A stretch of DNA of 64,000 nucleotides from CAWDPQ01 sp963804245 (GCA_963804245.1 CAWDPQ010000009.1:372001-436000), one strand, 5' to 3'. Shown: positions 1 to 10,887, counted from the stretch's first letter. Notes: a model not told the origin generated them from the sequence alone. Numbers and translations are program-made.

Positions 1-222
1 GGCGTTGAGGGCCAGCGTCGTACTGTCCACCTTCTTGTCGTCGATGGTGACCAGCAGCAGGTCGATGTCCGACTTTGCCCAGACCGTATCGTGCGACAGG
101 CTGCCGCAGAGCATGGCGGCGAGGATGGACTGATCGCCTTTGATCCGATCCACCAGCCCGTCGAGCGCCGCGGCGAACCGCCGCGGCGCCGATCCATCTT
201 CAATCCCGTCGTCGAGGCTCAC
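1..222 (-). CDS. Nucleotidyltransferase domain protein, partial (C-terminus off the left edge)
   Basis: The first 74 codons read on the minus strand from a GTG at 222. Residues 40-57 carry the polymerase-beta-like nucleotidyltransferase signature: a Gly-Ser pair (40-41) and, ten residues later, the acidic pair of SDIDLLL (Asp52, Asp54), which binds the metal and nucleotide in this superfamily. The family includes MNT antitoxins, aminoglycoside adenylyltransferases and KNTase-like proteins; too little is present to choose. It is divergent from the DUF1080 gene at 268. The GTG start is preceded by a purine-rich GGAAGA. The rest of the gene lies outside the window. Confidence 0.75.
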   Translation of the reverse strand, partial: MSLDDGIEDGSAPRRFAAALDGLVDRIKGDQSILAAMLCGSLSHDTVWAKSDIDLLLVTIDDKKVDSTTLALNA

Positions 223-251
223 AGGTCTTCCAGCTGAAACCTGCAGGCTAG

Positions 252-257
252 TATAGT
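252..257 (+). promoter_or_regulatory. Possible -10 box (TATAGT) for the DUF1080 gene
   Basis: TATAGT lies 10 nt before the ATG at 268. The same hexamer occurs just before two other Tat/Sec-exported genes (4324 and 8911). No convincing -35 box is visible, and the predicted transcript would have almost no leader. Confidence 0.35.
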
Positions 258-267
258 GGCCGCATTC

Positions 268-1059
268 ATGCGAAGCGTTGTCGCGCTGCTTGCCGTCGCT
301 GCGCTGCTCCAGCAGCCGCCCCGCTACTCGCCGATCCAGGATGGCGAGCCGCACGGAGATCCACCCTACGTGCTCGAAGAGGGTTGGGAACCGCTGTTGA
401 ACGGGAGAGACCTGGCCGGCTGGAAGGCCTGCGACGCTGAGGCCAAGCACGAGTGGTACACGACGAAGTTCGTGATGTTCGAGCGGATCCTCTCACCGAC
501 GCGTCTGGGCGGACGGCCGGCGCCGAGCGGCGCCATGATCAACGGCCCCAACGGGCGCACTGCCAACTTCTGCACGGAGCGGACGTTCGGCGACATCGAG
601 TTGTACCTCGAGTTCATGCTCGCGAAAGGCTCGAACTCAGGTGTCTACCTGCAAGGGCTGTACCAGATTCAGATCTTCGACAGCTGGGGATCCGCCGACC
701 CGATCGAAACGTCGGATGCCGGTGCAATCTACCACCGCTGGGTCGATGGCCAAGGCGTCGGTGGCTCAGCGCCGCTCGTCAACGCCGCGCGCCGTCCGGG
801 CGAATGGCAGTCCTACCAGGTCTGGTTCCGGGCGCCGCGCTTCGATGCCGGTGGAAAGAAGATCGCCCCCGCGCGCTTCGAGCGCGTGCTCTACAACGGC
901 CTGCTCGTGCACAAGGAGGTCGATGCCGAGGGACCGACGCGGGCGCACCTGTCGATTCCCGAAGCGCCAAGCAATCCGTTGATGCTGCAAGGAGATCACG
1001 GGCCGGCCGCGTTTCGGAATATCTACGTACGTCCGCTCAGACCATTGATTGTTCGATAA
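268..1059 (+). CDS. Secreted DUF1080 (3-keto-disaccharide hydrolase-like) protein
   Basis: 263 aa. The protein starts with a short Sec-type signal peptide (MRSVVALLAVAALLQQ) followed by a concanavalin-like DUF1080 fold; LLNGRDLAGWK near residue 50 is the typical entry motif, and the core contains GSNSGVYLQGLYQIQIFDSWG. DUF1080 proteins are exported beta-jelly-roll proteins of soil Acidobacteria, Planctomycetes and Bacteroidetes, some of which hydrolyse 3-keto-glycosides; the exact substrate cannot be read here. A GTG at 256 is an alternative start, but ATG 268 places the charged residue and hydrophobic core as expected for a signal peptide. A second DUF1080 gene lies at 17367. Confidence 0.85.
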   Translation: MRSVVALLAVAALLQQPPRYSPIQDGEPHGDPPYVLEEGWEPLLNGRDLAGWKACDAEAKHEWYTTKFVMFERILSPTRLGGRPAPSGAMINGPNGRTANFCTERTFGDIELYLEFMLAKGSNSGVYLQGLYQIQIFDSWGSADPIETSDAGAIYHRWVDGQGVGGSAPLVNAARRPGEWQSYQVWFRAPRFDAGGKKIAPARFERVLYNGLLVHKEVDAEGPTRAHLSIPEAPSNPLMLQGDHGPAAFRNIYVRPLRPLIVR

Positions 1060-1131
1060 TCCAGCGGCAGCCGCGTGTCACGCTGCATCGCTTGTCCAAA
1101 ACCAACAGGAGAATGGAGAAAGGGAGAAATT

Positions 1132-1752
1132 ATGGTTGGCTCGCTAGTCGCCATCCTGATGGCCGCCAGCTTTTCCGCGATCGCCCAGAGCGGGCCTCTC
1201 GGGGAGTTCGACAGCCATGACGACGTCGGGGCGCCGGCCATTGCCGGGTCGGCGACATACAACGCTGCGACCAAGGAGTACACCGTGGCCGCCGCCGGCG
1301 TGAACATGTGGGGCACGCGCGACGAGTTCCACTTCGTGTGGAAGCGGATGACCGGAGATTTCACTGTCGAGGCGAAGGTCGAGCTCGTGGGGAAAGGAGT
1401 GAACGCTCATCGAAAAGCCGGCTTGATGGTGCGTTCAACCCACGACGCTGATGCGCCCTACGTGGACGGCGTCGTGCATGGCGATGGTCTGACGTCTCTT
1501 CAGTTCCGGCGGACGAAGGGCGGCATCACGGAAGAACAGAGAGTGACGACGAGCGGGGCTGAGCTCGTCAAAGTGGAGCGAAAGGGCAACACCTATACGT
1601 TTTCCGCTGCGAAGTCCGGTGAGCCCTTCATGACGACCGAGCTGGCGGACCTCGCGCTTGGGGACACGGTGTTGGTCGGTCTCGTTGTCTGCTCGCACGA
1701 TGCGGCGGTCACGGAACGCGCCATTTTCAGGGACGTGAAAATCGCCCGGTGA
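1132..1752 (+). CDS. Secreted DUF1349 / concanavalin-like domain protein
   Basis: 206 aa with a signal peptide (MVGSLVAILMAASFSAIAQS) and a single jelly-roll domain; GDFTVEAKV, RKAGLMVRS and VGLVVCSHD are the usual DUF1349 (regulation-of-enolase-protein-like) strands. The start ATG at 1132 follows a strong purine-rich ribosome site (GGAGAAAGGGAG). The family is thought to bind carbohydrate or act as a laminin-G-like module; no catalytic residues can be assigned. It follows the DUF1080 gene by about 70 bp in the same direction, so co-transcription is plausible, and ends 3 bp before a strong inverted repeat shared with the convergent permease gene. Confidence 0.8.
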   Translation: MVGSLVAILMAASFSAIAQSGPLGEFDSHDDVGAPAIAGSATYNAATKEYTVAAAGVNMWGTRDEFHFVWKRMTGDFTVEAKVELVGKGVNAHRKAGLMVRSTHDADAPYVDGVVHGDGLTSLQFRRTKGGITEEQRVTTSGAELVKVERKGNTYTFSAAKSGEPFMTTELADLALGDTVLVGLVVCSHDAAVTERAIFRDVKIAR

Positions 1753-1755
1753 AGC

Positions 1756-1838
1756 GGGGGTCAGATCTTGTTTCTTGCACGTGTCCCAGATCTGTCTTCA
1801 GAAGAGGACAAACGTGCAAGAAACAAGATCTGACCCCC
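1756..1838. repeat. 27-bp perfect inverted repeat between convergent genes (REP/RAYT-like)
   Basis: Arms 1756-1782 and 1812-1838 are exact reverse complements; each begins, from the outside, with GGGGGTCAGATCTTG. A 29-bp loop carries further partial pairing (TGTCC with GGACA). The outer GGGGTCAGATC motif resembles repeats bordering REP-associated tyrosine transposase elements (recollection, not a search). The position between two convergent stop codons would also suit a bidirectional terminator, but there is no T tract. Confidence 0.8.
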
Positions 1839-1841
1839 ACA

Positions 1842-4277
<2,436 letters not shown>

Positions 4278-4323
4278 GGGGGATTAGACGTATGACGAGG
4301 GTCTGAGGTTGGGAGAATCGGGA

Positions 4324-4329
4324 TATAGT
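4324..4329 (+). promoter_or_regulatory. Possible -10 box (TATAGT) for the ManD-like gene
   Basis: TATAGT lies 34 nt before the ATG at 4364, in the 86-bp gap between divergent genes. A good ribosome site (AAGGAGAG) sits between it and the start. No clear -35 hexamer was found at the expected distance. Confidence 0.35.
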
Positions 4330-4363
4330 GCCCGCGTCAATCGCCTGGTAAGGAGAGATACAG

Positions 4364-5743
4364 ATGAACCGCCGAGACGCCATTGCTTCGCTCTCATCGC
4401 TGGCGACGGGAGCTACCTTCCTGGGTTCCGGCGTGGCCGAAGCGCTCGGGTCTTCCGCGCCGGCCTATGCGCAAGCGGTGAAGGGAACCGGCCCGGTCAA
4501 GATCCGCGACATCAAGACGATTCTCACGGCGCCCAACCGTATCCGCCTGGTCGTCGTAAAGGTCGAAACGACGGAGCCCGGGCTCGTGGGTTGGGGCTGC
4601 TCGACGTTCACACAGCGGGCGCTGGTCGTGGAAACGGCGCTCGAGAAGTATCTCAAGCCCTTCCTCATCGGCCGCAACGTTGACGAGATCGAGGATATCT
4701 GGCAGTCGAGCTACATGAGCTCGTACTGGCGGAACGGTCCGGTGCTGTTCAACGCGATGAGCGGCGTGGATATCGCACTTTGGGACATCAAGGGCAAGCG
4801 CGCCGGCATGCCCTTGTATCAGCTGCTCGGCGGCAAGGTGCGGCACGGAGCCGACTGTTACTTCCATGCCAGCGGTGCCAGTTTCACCGAGGTCGAAGAA
4901 AATGCGCGTCGCGCCATGGAGCAGGGCTTCCGTCACGTCCGCGTCCAGGTCAGCACGCCCGGGTACGCGAGCTATGGGGCGCGCAGCACGGCGACGCCTC
5001 CGGGCGGCGCTGCGAGCGATGCCGAAGCCGTCGGACCGACGAACCCGCGCGCGATCTGGGAGTCGGCGCCATACGTGCGCATGCTGCCGAAGTTCTTCGA
5101 GCATCTGCGCACGAAGCTCGGCGACGAGGTCGAGTTGCTCCACGACGTGCACGAGCGAGTGACGTTGAACCAGGGGATCAATCTGTGCAAGGCACTCGAG
5201 CCGTATCGCCTCTTCTTCCTCGAGGATCCATTCCCGCCGGAGGACAACGACCATTTCCGTCTGCTGCGTCAGCAGACCAGCATTCCGATCGCAATGGGTG
5301 AGCTCTTCAACACGCAACACGAGTATCTGCCGCTCATCAAAGACCGGCTGATCGATTTCATCCGGATTCACATCTCGCAGATCGGCGGCTTGAGCCCTGC
5401 CCGCAAGGTCGGCGCGCTGTGCGAGTACTTCGGCGTTCGTACCGCCTGGCACGGCCCCGGCGATGCGTCGCCCGTCGCCCACGCCGCGCAACTCGCGCTG
5501 GAACTGGCCAGCTACAATTTCGGCGTCCATGAAGGCAGCGGCTTTCCGAAAGAAACGCAAGAGGTGTTCGTCGGCTGTCCCGAGGTGAAGAACGGCTACA
5601 TGCTGGCGCAGGAGAAGCCAGGCCTGGGGATCGAAGTCGACGAGAAGCTCGCGGCCAAGTTCCCGATTCCCGCCGGTCCGCCGAACTTCGACTATTCGTG
5701 GGGGACGACGCGGCGCAAGGATGGGACGGTGATCCGGCCATAA
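4364..5743 (+). CDS. Tat-exported enolase-superfamily dehydratase (mannonate dehydratase ManD/RspA-like)
   Basis: 459 aa. The N-terminus (MNRRDAIASLSSLATGATF) is a Tat-type signal. The body is a mandelate-racemase/ManD fold: an N-terminal capping domain to about residue 150, then the barrel. The ManD metal-ligand and acid-base motifs are all visible: HDVHERV (Asp and catalytic His), FFLEDPFPPE (Glu), MGELFN (Glu) and the WHGPGDASPV loop. ManD enzymes dehydrate D-mannonate to 2-keto-3-deoxy-D-gluconate; sugar-acid specificity varies in the family, so the substrate is inferred. Export is unusual for this normally cytoplasmic enzyme. The ribosome site is AAGGAG. A UxuA-like gene with a similar leader lies at 28827. 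Confidence 0.85.
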   Translation: MNRRDAIASLSSLATGATFLGSGVAEALGSSAPAYAQAVKGTGPVKIRDIKTILTAPNRIRLVVVKVETTEPGLVGWGCSTFTQRALVVETALEKYLKPFLIGRNVDEIEDIWQSSYMSSYWRNGPVLFNAMSGVDIALWDIKGKRAGMPLYQLLGGKVRHGADCYFHASGASFTEVEENARRAMEQGFRHVRVQVSTPGYASYGARSTATPPGGAASDAEAVGPTNPRAIWESAPYVRMLPKFFEHLRTKLGDEVELLHDVHERVTLNQGINLCKALEPYRLFFLEDPFPPEDNDHFRLLRQQTSIPIAMGELFNTQHEYLPLIKDRLIDFIRIHISQIGGLSPARKVGALCEYFGVRTAWHGPGDASPVAHAAQLALELASYNFGVHEGSGFPKETQEVFVGCPEVKNGYMLAQEKPGLGIEVDEKLAAKFPIPAGPPNFDYSWGTTRRKDGTVIRP

Positions 5744-5800
5744 CAGCCGCCAGCTTCCAGCTGCCAGCCTCCAGCTTTGGGCTGTGAGCTGTGAGTTGCC
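5744..5800. repeat. AGCTTCC-word intergenic repeat
   Basis: Degenerate tandem copies of CCAGCTTCCAGCTGCCAGC between the ManD-like stop codon and the small membrane protein. It belongs to the same word family as the repeats at 7369, 37804, 43798, 49128, 49604, 54583 and 60464. Confidence 0.75.
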
Positions 5801-5812
5801 CAGAGGACCCCG

Positions 5813-6160
5813 ATGACCGAGCTGCGCTGGTGGTGGATCGCGTTCGCGTTGACGGTGCAGCCGCTGCTCGGTCTCGCCGTCACGTTCCCCTTCTGGCGCC
5901 GCGGGCAGATGACGTTCGGCAGCATTGTCGGCACCGCGCTCATCTTCGCGTCAGCCATGGGACTCATCCTGCGTGAGTATGTCGAGCTGGATCGGATGGC
6001 CCAGGCGTGTTTCGAAGCGGGGAACGTCTGCTGGCCCGAGCCAAGTGCGTTCACCCGATTCGCCATCTACGCGTTCATCGGGCTCGTCGAAGTGTTCGGC
6101 CTGTTCTCAGCTGAGCCTCGTCGTCGAGGAGCGAGTCAGGCGCCGCGGTTACGCGCCTGA
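5813..6160 (+). CDS. Small membrane protein, function unknown
   Basis: 115 aa. Three hydrophobic stretches are visible: about residues 6-27, 34-53 (TFGSIVGTALIFASAMGLIL) and 82-101 (FAIYAFIGLVEVFGLFSA), followed by a basic tail. A short segment with two cysteines (CFEAGNVCWPEPSAFTRF) lies between the second and third helices and could form a disulphide if periplasmic. I do not recognise the family. The start ATG at 5813 has an upstream AGAGGA. The neighbours are an exported dehydratase gene upstream and a convergent ATP-grasp gene, so context gives no function. Confidence 0.6.
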   Translation: MTELRWWWIAFALTVQPLLGLAVTFPFWRRGQMTFGSIVGTALIFASAMGLILREYVELDRMAQACFEAGNVCWPEPSAFTRFAIYAFIGLVEVFGLFSAEPRRRGASQAPRLRA

Positions 6161-6374
6161 ATGGCGCTAATGCTCGGGGCTCGGGGGCTCGGGAGCGCTT
6201 GGGGGTGCCCGCCTCCGCTGGTCGCGGAACAGGCGGGCGACCAGCTCCGGCGAGGTCTCGCCGTAGCGCGCATGGATTGTCGGCGCGCGGAGGCGGAGGG
6301 CCCAAGCGCACTGAATAGAGAGAGCTCGGAGAGCTGGAAGCTGGGAGCGGAAAGCTGAAATCTGGAAGCTGAGT
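6161..6374. repeat. Intergenic stretch with degenerate word repeats
   Basis: No coding region is supported. It holds a CTCGGGG-word run (about 6176-6200), a GCGCTTGGGGGTG stretch resembling the element at 8811, and a GAGCTGGAAGCTGGGAGCGGAAAGCTG run (6329-6372) that abuts the stop codon of the convergent ATP-grasp gene. Confidence 0.55.
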
Positions 6375-7343
6375 CTACGCCGGCAGCTGGAGGCCCGGCG
6401 CTGGCAGCTTGCGCAACTGGTCCACCAGATAGTCCACCACTCGCTCGAACGGATCGAATCCCCACTCGGCGGCGACCGATGCGCGCAGGTTGGAATTGGC
6501 ATTGATGTCGTAAAACACCCGGCGCCCGTCGTCTGTTTCGAGGTATTCAATGCCGCCGACGTCGAGGCCGGCCGCTCGCACGATTCGCTGCGCCGTCTCG
6601 ACGGCATCCGACGGGACGCCGCGATACGAAAAGAACTCGACGGGTCGTGCCGGCACGGTCGGTTCCGCCGGCACCTCGCAAACACCGCTGCCCTCATCCG
6701 GATTGCAGACTGGGGACGGGCAGAGGTTGAATCGGCCGTGAGTCTTGACGCGCATGGCGTAGAGCAGCTCGCCACCGAGGAACTCCAGTCGAACGATGCC
6801 CTGTTCCGGATCGTGCGGCAGATACTCCTGCAGCAGGAACAAGTTGTCGGGCAGCCAGATCGATGGGTCGGACTTGAAGATGGCCTTGACCTGCGCCAGC
6901 GACTCGACAACCTGAATGCGCGCGCCGCTTCCTCCCTGATCGGGCTTCAGCAGCGCCGGCCATGTGACATCACCGGCGACCTTGCGCAGGGCGTCGACAT
7001 CATTGAAGGTGATCGAGTGCGGCGTATCGATTCCGAGCGTGCGGAGCAGCGTCGCTTGTGCGCTCTTGCTCAACTCGAGAGCAAAGACGTCGGCGCCGTT
7101 CAGCACCCGAACACCGAGCAGCTCGAGCGTGCGCATGTAGGCAAGCGCCAGCGGTACCGCCCGCGTGTTGCCGCGAACATACGCGCTCGGACTGGCCTGG
7201 TTGAAGTAGAGAGGCGCAAGCGGCGGCTGCCGATTGCTGAATGCCGCGTGGGTGACGTCGAACGGCGCAAACGAGATGTGCCGGCGCTCGAGGGCCGCAA
7301 ACAACGGCTTCTGCCACTCCGGATGCTCATGGAGCACGATCAA
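6375..7343 (-). CDS. ATP-grasp domain protein (RimK/carboxylate-amine ligase-like)
   Basis: 322 aa. The ATP-grasp core is visible in order: a leading alpha/beta subdomain (residues 1-110), the nucleotide-binding lysine segment WPALLKPDQGGSGARI (about 150-165), LFLLQEYLPHD (the adenine-binding hinge) and the metal-binding VFYDINANSNLR near 295. Such enzymes ligate a carboxylate to an amine or thiol through an acyl-phosphate; the substrate is unknown. The frame opens at TTG 7343, but an ATG at 7359 with an AGGA ribosome site lies just upstream one base out of frame. Removing one T near 7344 would give a natural MKEPDLIVLHEH start, so a single-base insertion is likely. Confidence 0.82.
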   Translation of the reverse strand: MIVLHEHPEWQKPLFAALERRHISFAPFDVTHAAFSNRQPPLAPLYFNQASPSAYVRGNTRAVPLALAYMRTLELLGVRVLNGADVFALELSKSAQATLLRTLGIDTPHSITFNDVDALRKVAGDVTWPALLKPDQGGSGARIQVVESLAQVKAIFKSDPSIWLPDNLFLLQEYLPHDPEQGIVRLEFLGGELLYAMRVKTHGRFNLCPSPVCNPDEGSGVCEVPAEPTVPARPVEFFSYRGVPSDAVETAQRIVRAAGLDVGGIEYLETDDGRRVFYDINANSNLRASVAAEWGFDPFERVVDYLVDQLRKLPAPGLQLPA

Positions 7344-7368
7344 GATCGGGTTCTTTCATGGCGTCCTA

Positions 7369-7474
7369 GTATCCAGCTTCCAGGCGCCAGCTTCCAGCTT
7401 CCAGCTCGCCAGCTTCCAGCACGCTCAGCTTCCAGGCGCTAGCGGCAGCGTTCCAGCTTCCGGTTCGCGTCAGT
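7369..7474. repeat. AGCTTCC-word array between two minus-strand genes
   Basis: About ten degenerate copies of CCAGCTTCCAG (the GGAAGCTGG strand faces the ATP-grasp start), followed by GACTCGG-type words from about 7485 that run into the end of the esterase gene. Only one arm orientation is present, unlike the hairpin versions in the ribosomal cluster. Confidence 0.75.
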
Positions 7475-8782
7475 TCACCCGAGGTGCGCGCTCTCGCCTT
7501 CGAGTCGCCGAGCCGAAGTCCCGAATCCCGAGCCCTCGAGCCCCGAGTCAGAGCCCCTTCGGAGCCACTCCCAAGCCTCCCGCTGCATGTCGAGATTGAA
7601 TTCGTGCGGCGCGTCGAACAGGCGGCAGCGCTGTCGGTCGGGAACGCCGGCCTTGGCGTAACAGCGCGCGATCTTGTCGAACGCGGCGTTGACGCCATCG
7701 AGTGCGAACAGGCGATCCTGCGATCCGTTGATGACCATGATCGATCGCGGCGCGATGAGCGCCGACATGTCGGGCAGGTCCAAGTATCGGTACAGCCCGT
7801 TGATGTGGAAGGACAGGCCGATGGTGTTGACCACGTGCTGCTTGATCTGCGAGGCGAAGGAGGTCATCCACCCGACGTCGACTGCCGTCTTGATGCGCTC
7901 GTCGAGCGCCGCCAGCAGAAAGCTTCGATAGCCGCCGACCGACAGTCCGACGCAGCCAAGCCGCTTGGCGTCCACTTCGGGCCGTGACGCGAGGTAGTCG
8001 AGCGTGCGGATGTCGTCCCACAGCACGATCCCTGGCCATGTCGTGCCGGCGGTGAACAGGCTGCGGCCGACCAGCGACTCGTTCTGGGAGGAACGTTGGT
8101 TGAACGCCTGGATCTCCTTGTCCGTCATGGTGAGCGGCCGCTCCCGGTACGCCGGTGGGTCGTCGTCCAGGAGCATGCGCCGCTCGCCCCAATAGAACAT
8201 GTCGATCGCGATCACGACGTAGCCCTGTCGGGCCAGCTCGGCGCCGATGCTCTTTCCGCCGTAGCGCTGCTGCTTGAATGCCGTCAGGTAGGGATGCTCC
8301 TGCTCGGCGCCGATCACCTTTTCCTTTCCCCACAAGTACAGACCGTCGTGACTGTGTAGCGCGACGATGCCTGGCGCCGGACGTTCGGCTTTCTTGGGCA
8401 CGAGCACATATGCCGGGACCCGGACGTCGGGCGAGGTCTGGAAAGTGAGGTACTCCTCGACGTAATCGCCCATGTCTCTGCGGCGCACCACTTGCGCCTG
8501 CGGAGCCACGCGGGGCGGCGCATAGAAGAGATGGTCGAAGATCCTGCTGCGCGCCCGAGTCTGCCAGCGGCGAAGGTCTTTGAACTCGGGCCGCAGGAAC
8601 GACAGCTCGAGCGGCGACTTGTCAGCCTGCGCCTGCACGAACGGGTAGAGGTTGCCAATATGTGATCCGGTTGCGGCGACGGCCGTCTGCGGCGGGAGGT
8701 GTCCCTCGACCGCTGCCGGCATCGCACGCAATCCCGAGCCCGCAATCACACCCGCGCAGAACGTTCGTCGCGAAATCGCCAT
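7475..8782 (-). CDS. Tat-exported alpha/beta hydrolase (acetylxylan-esterase-like, Abhydrolase_7 type)
   Basis: 435 aa from ATG 8782, which has a GGAGG five bases upstream; a GTG at 8788 overlaps that ribosome site and is less likely. The N-terminus MAISRRTFCAGVIAGSG is a Tat signal. The hydrolase core shows the oxyanion region HSHDGLYLWGKEK, nucleophile elbow GLSVGGYR, acid loop NGSQDRLF and a histidine in DAPHEFN, completing a Ser-Asp-His triad. Likely role: deacylating plant polysaccharide or another ester in the periplasm. The last 26 residues (from GSDSGLEG) have no family counterpart and are encoded by the GACTCGG word repeat, so the natural end probably lay just after the EWLRRG helix. 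Confidence 0.82.
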   Translation of the reverse strand: MAISRRTFCAGVIAGSGLRAMPAAVEGHLPPQTAVAATGSHIGNLYPFVQAQADKSPLELSFLRPEFKDLRRWQTRARSRIFDHLFYAPPRVAPQAQVVRRRDMGDYVEEYLTFQTSPDVRVPAYVLVPKKAERPAPGIVALHSHDGLYLWGKEKVIGAEQEHPYLTAFKQQRYGGKSIGAELARQGYVVIAIDMFYWGERRMLLDDDPPAYRERPLTMTDKEIQAFNQRSSQNESLVGRSLFTAGTTWPGIVLWDDIRTLDYLASRPEVDAKRLGCVGLSVGGYRSFLLAALDERIKTAVDVGWMTSFASQIKQHVVNTIGLSFHINGLYRYLDLPDMSALIAPRSIMVINGSQDRLFALDGVNAAFDKIARCYAKAGVPDRQRCRLFDAPHEFNLDMQREAWEWLRRGSDSGLEGSGFGTSARRLEGESAHLG

Positions 8783-8810
8783 CTGCACCTCCGCTGCGTG
8801 CTTCTTCCTT

Positions 8811-8890
8811 AATGCGCTTGGGCCCTCCCACCCCCAAGCGCTCTCGCTCGGCGACTACGCCGCCTCTCGCTCGGGCCGCAGGCGCTCTTC
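8811..8890 (-). repeat. About 85-bp dispersed element, inverted copy
   Basis: Read on the minus strand it runs GAGCGCCTGCGGCCCGAGCG ... GTCGCCGAGCGAGAG ... GGGGGTGGG, the same order of blocks as the copies before rpsJ (40624), rplD (41919) and rpsD (55188). It fills the gap between the divergent esterase gene and the esterase pseudogene. Confidence 0.65.
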
Positions 8891-8910
8891 TTCATTTCTT
8901 CATCCTTCGC

Positions 8911-8916
8911 TATAGT
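8911..8916 (+). promoter_or_regulatory. Possible -10 box (TATAGT) for the esterase pseudogene
   Basis: TATAGT sits 11 nt before the ATG at 8928, the same spacing as at 252. It implies a very short or leaderless transcript. Confidence 0.35.
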
Positions 8917-8927
8917 CAGCGCCGATC

Positions 8928-9705
8928 ATGAATCTATCCCGACGAGAACTCCTCGCTGCCGGCGCTGCATCGGCTGCATCCGCACTCCCAGCTCTGCCCA
9001 ACACCACCGAGCAGAGTACTCAGTCGAAGCGGGTAGTGCCGCCGGCCGCACAGACGTTACCAGCGTCCAATCTTCCGATACGCGACTATCTTGCACGCGA
9101 AGCGCGTCGCATAACGGACAACGCGCTCGTCGATTTGAAGACACATCAGGAGTTCAACGCCGTCTGCCTCAGCGCCGCCGGCGGTTCATGGAGATGATGG
9201 GATTGTCCGATCTTCCCGCGGCGAACGCTCGCGGTGCTGTTCCGTTCGAGGTCACGGGGGTCGTCGAACGCGCGACCTATCGCATCGAGAAGATCCACTA
9301 CGAAAGTCTGCCCAACCTGCATGTGACCGCCAATTTTTACGTGCCCAAAGCTGCGACCGCGAGCGCGCGGCGTCCCGGCATCCTGACAAGCTCGAGTCGC
9401 TGGCTACGCGCGCCGTTGCCCTCTACGCCGCTCTGCTCGATGGTCGTGTGCGATCCGTTTTCCTCGAGTCGCCGCCGGCCACACAGGATGTCGCCAGCCA
9501 GAAGGACGGGAAAGGGCCGGCGCTCGAGATGCTGAGCTGTCTGCGCTACACGGATCTCCCGCAGATCGCCGGCCTGCTTCATCCGGCGCAGATCGTCGTC
9601 TCGGGTGAGTTCCCATCAAGCTACGCGTGGGCGGAGGAGTTGTATGGCCGCCTCGGATCTGCCGACAAATTCCATCGCGTCAAAACGATGTCGGACTGGG
9701 CCTGA
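8928..9705 (+). pseudogene. Broken Tat-exported acetylxylan-esterase-like hydrolase
   Basis: Three reading frames join into one degraded hydrolase. 8928 to about 9180 encodes a Tat signal (NLSRRELLAAGAASAAS). After a frameshift near 9180, about 9180-9383 encodes RRRFMEMMGLSDLPAAN and a TGVVERATYRIEKIHYESLP segment typical of these esterases. At about 9384 the reading jumps frame again to DKLESLATRAVALYAALLDG ... AEELYGRLGSADKFHRVKTM, the family C-terminus, ending at TGA 9703. The central alpha/beta hydrolase core with the nucleophile is missing, so this is a true deletion derivative rather than only a base-call error. Its position beside an intact esterase of similar type suggests an eroding paralogue. 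Confidence 0.8.
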
Positions 9706-9709
9706 CCTC

Positions 9710-10887
9710 ATGCATCGTCGAATCCTCGTGATTGTCATGTCGGCGCTCGCTGCAGTCGTGGCGGTGCGCCTGTCCGCGCTGTACGCCATTCCGCAAACGC
9801 GGGAGGTGCCCGTCGCTCGGCTCGTGGCCAATCTCGAACGGGATCTGAAAGCCGACCCGAGGAACATCGAGTTGCAGATCAATCTCGCGCGTTTGCACGG
9901 GATGGCCTACGCGTTGAAGACCGAAGTCGTCGCGGCTGCACCCAGGGCCGGTGACCGAGAAGAACCGTACTACGGTCTCCATCCCGATCTGATTCCTTAT
10001 AAGCCGGAGCGCGCCCCCACTCAGGCAGGCGAGGCCGCGGCGCGCGATCATCTGAAGAAGGCCATCTCGCACTACGAGGCTGCGCTGACTCTCGATCCGA
10101 AGAACCTGCTCGCCCGGCTCGGATACGGCTGGATGCTCGATCAAGCGGGTGAGAAGACACGAGCCATCGCGGAGTATCGCCAGGTGATCAAGCAGGCGTG
10201 GGCGACGGAGGAATCTGAAAACCGGATGCTTCCCGAGAGCCGTTTCTACACGGCGGAAGCCGCGGGTTACCTGATACCGCTGCTGGACCCATCGCGCGAC
10301 GCCGACGAGATCTCGGATCTGCGGAGAAAGAAGAAACTGCTCGACGACAAGCCAGCGCGCGCCATAACGCCGCTGGCGATTCCGCTGGCCGACAATCTCT
10401 CAGCGCAGGCCATAATGGCGCCTGGATGTCAGGGTCGCGTTCGACGCCGATGGCTCCGGTCTGCCACGCCAATGGACCTGGATCCACCCGACCGCCGGCT
10501 GGCTGGTGCATGATCCCGGCGCGAAAGGGCCAGATCACCTCCGCGCTGCAATGGTTCGGCAACGTGACGTTCTGGTTGTTCTGGACGAACGGATACGAGG
10601 CGCTCAGCGCCTTGGACGACGACGATAGTGGTGCACTGACGGGTGAGGAGCTGCGTGACCTGGCGATTTGGCACGATCGCAATACGAATGGGATCAGCGA
10701 ACCGGGCGAGGTTCGTCCGCTCTCGGATCACGGCATCGTCGGTCTGTCGTGTCGATACGTCGAAGGGGATGGGATTACTCTCGCTGCGTTCTCACCTGAT
10801 GGCGTGCAGCTGACCAACGGGCGAAGTCGTCCGAGCTACGACGTCATGCTGAGCCGAGTTGATGTGCGCATTCTCACGCGCCGGTGA
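9710..10887 (+). pseudogene. TPR and EF-hand-like protein, interrupted by two +1 frameshifts
   Basis: The first segment (9710 to about 10420, ending at TGA 10511-10513 if unshifted) encodes a membrane anchor or signal (MHRRILVIVMSALAAVVAVR) and tetratricopeptide-like helices (ISHYEAALTLDPKNLLARLG, TRAIAEYRQVIKQ). The product continues one frame over at 10425 with RVAFDADGSGLPRQW, a calcium-loop-like motif, and again one frame over from about 10529 with LDDDDSGALTGEELRDLAIW and HDRNTNGISEPGEV, two EF-hand-like loops, to TGA 10885. The last segment can also be read alone from ATG 10426 or 10510. Each break equals one extra base, so an intact gene of about 390 codons is probable. Its stop overlaps the next start (GTGA), suggesting coupling. 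Confidence 0.7.
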
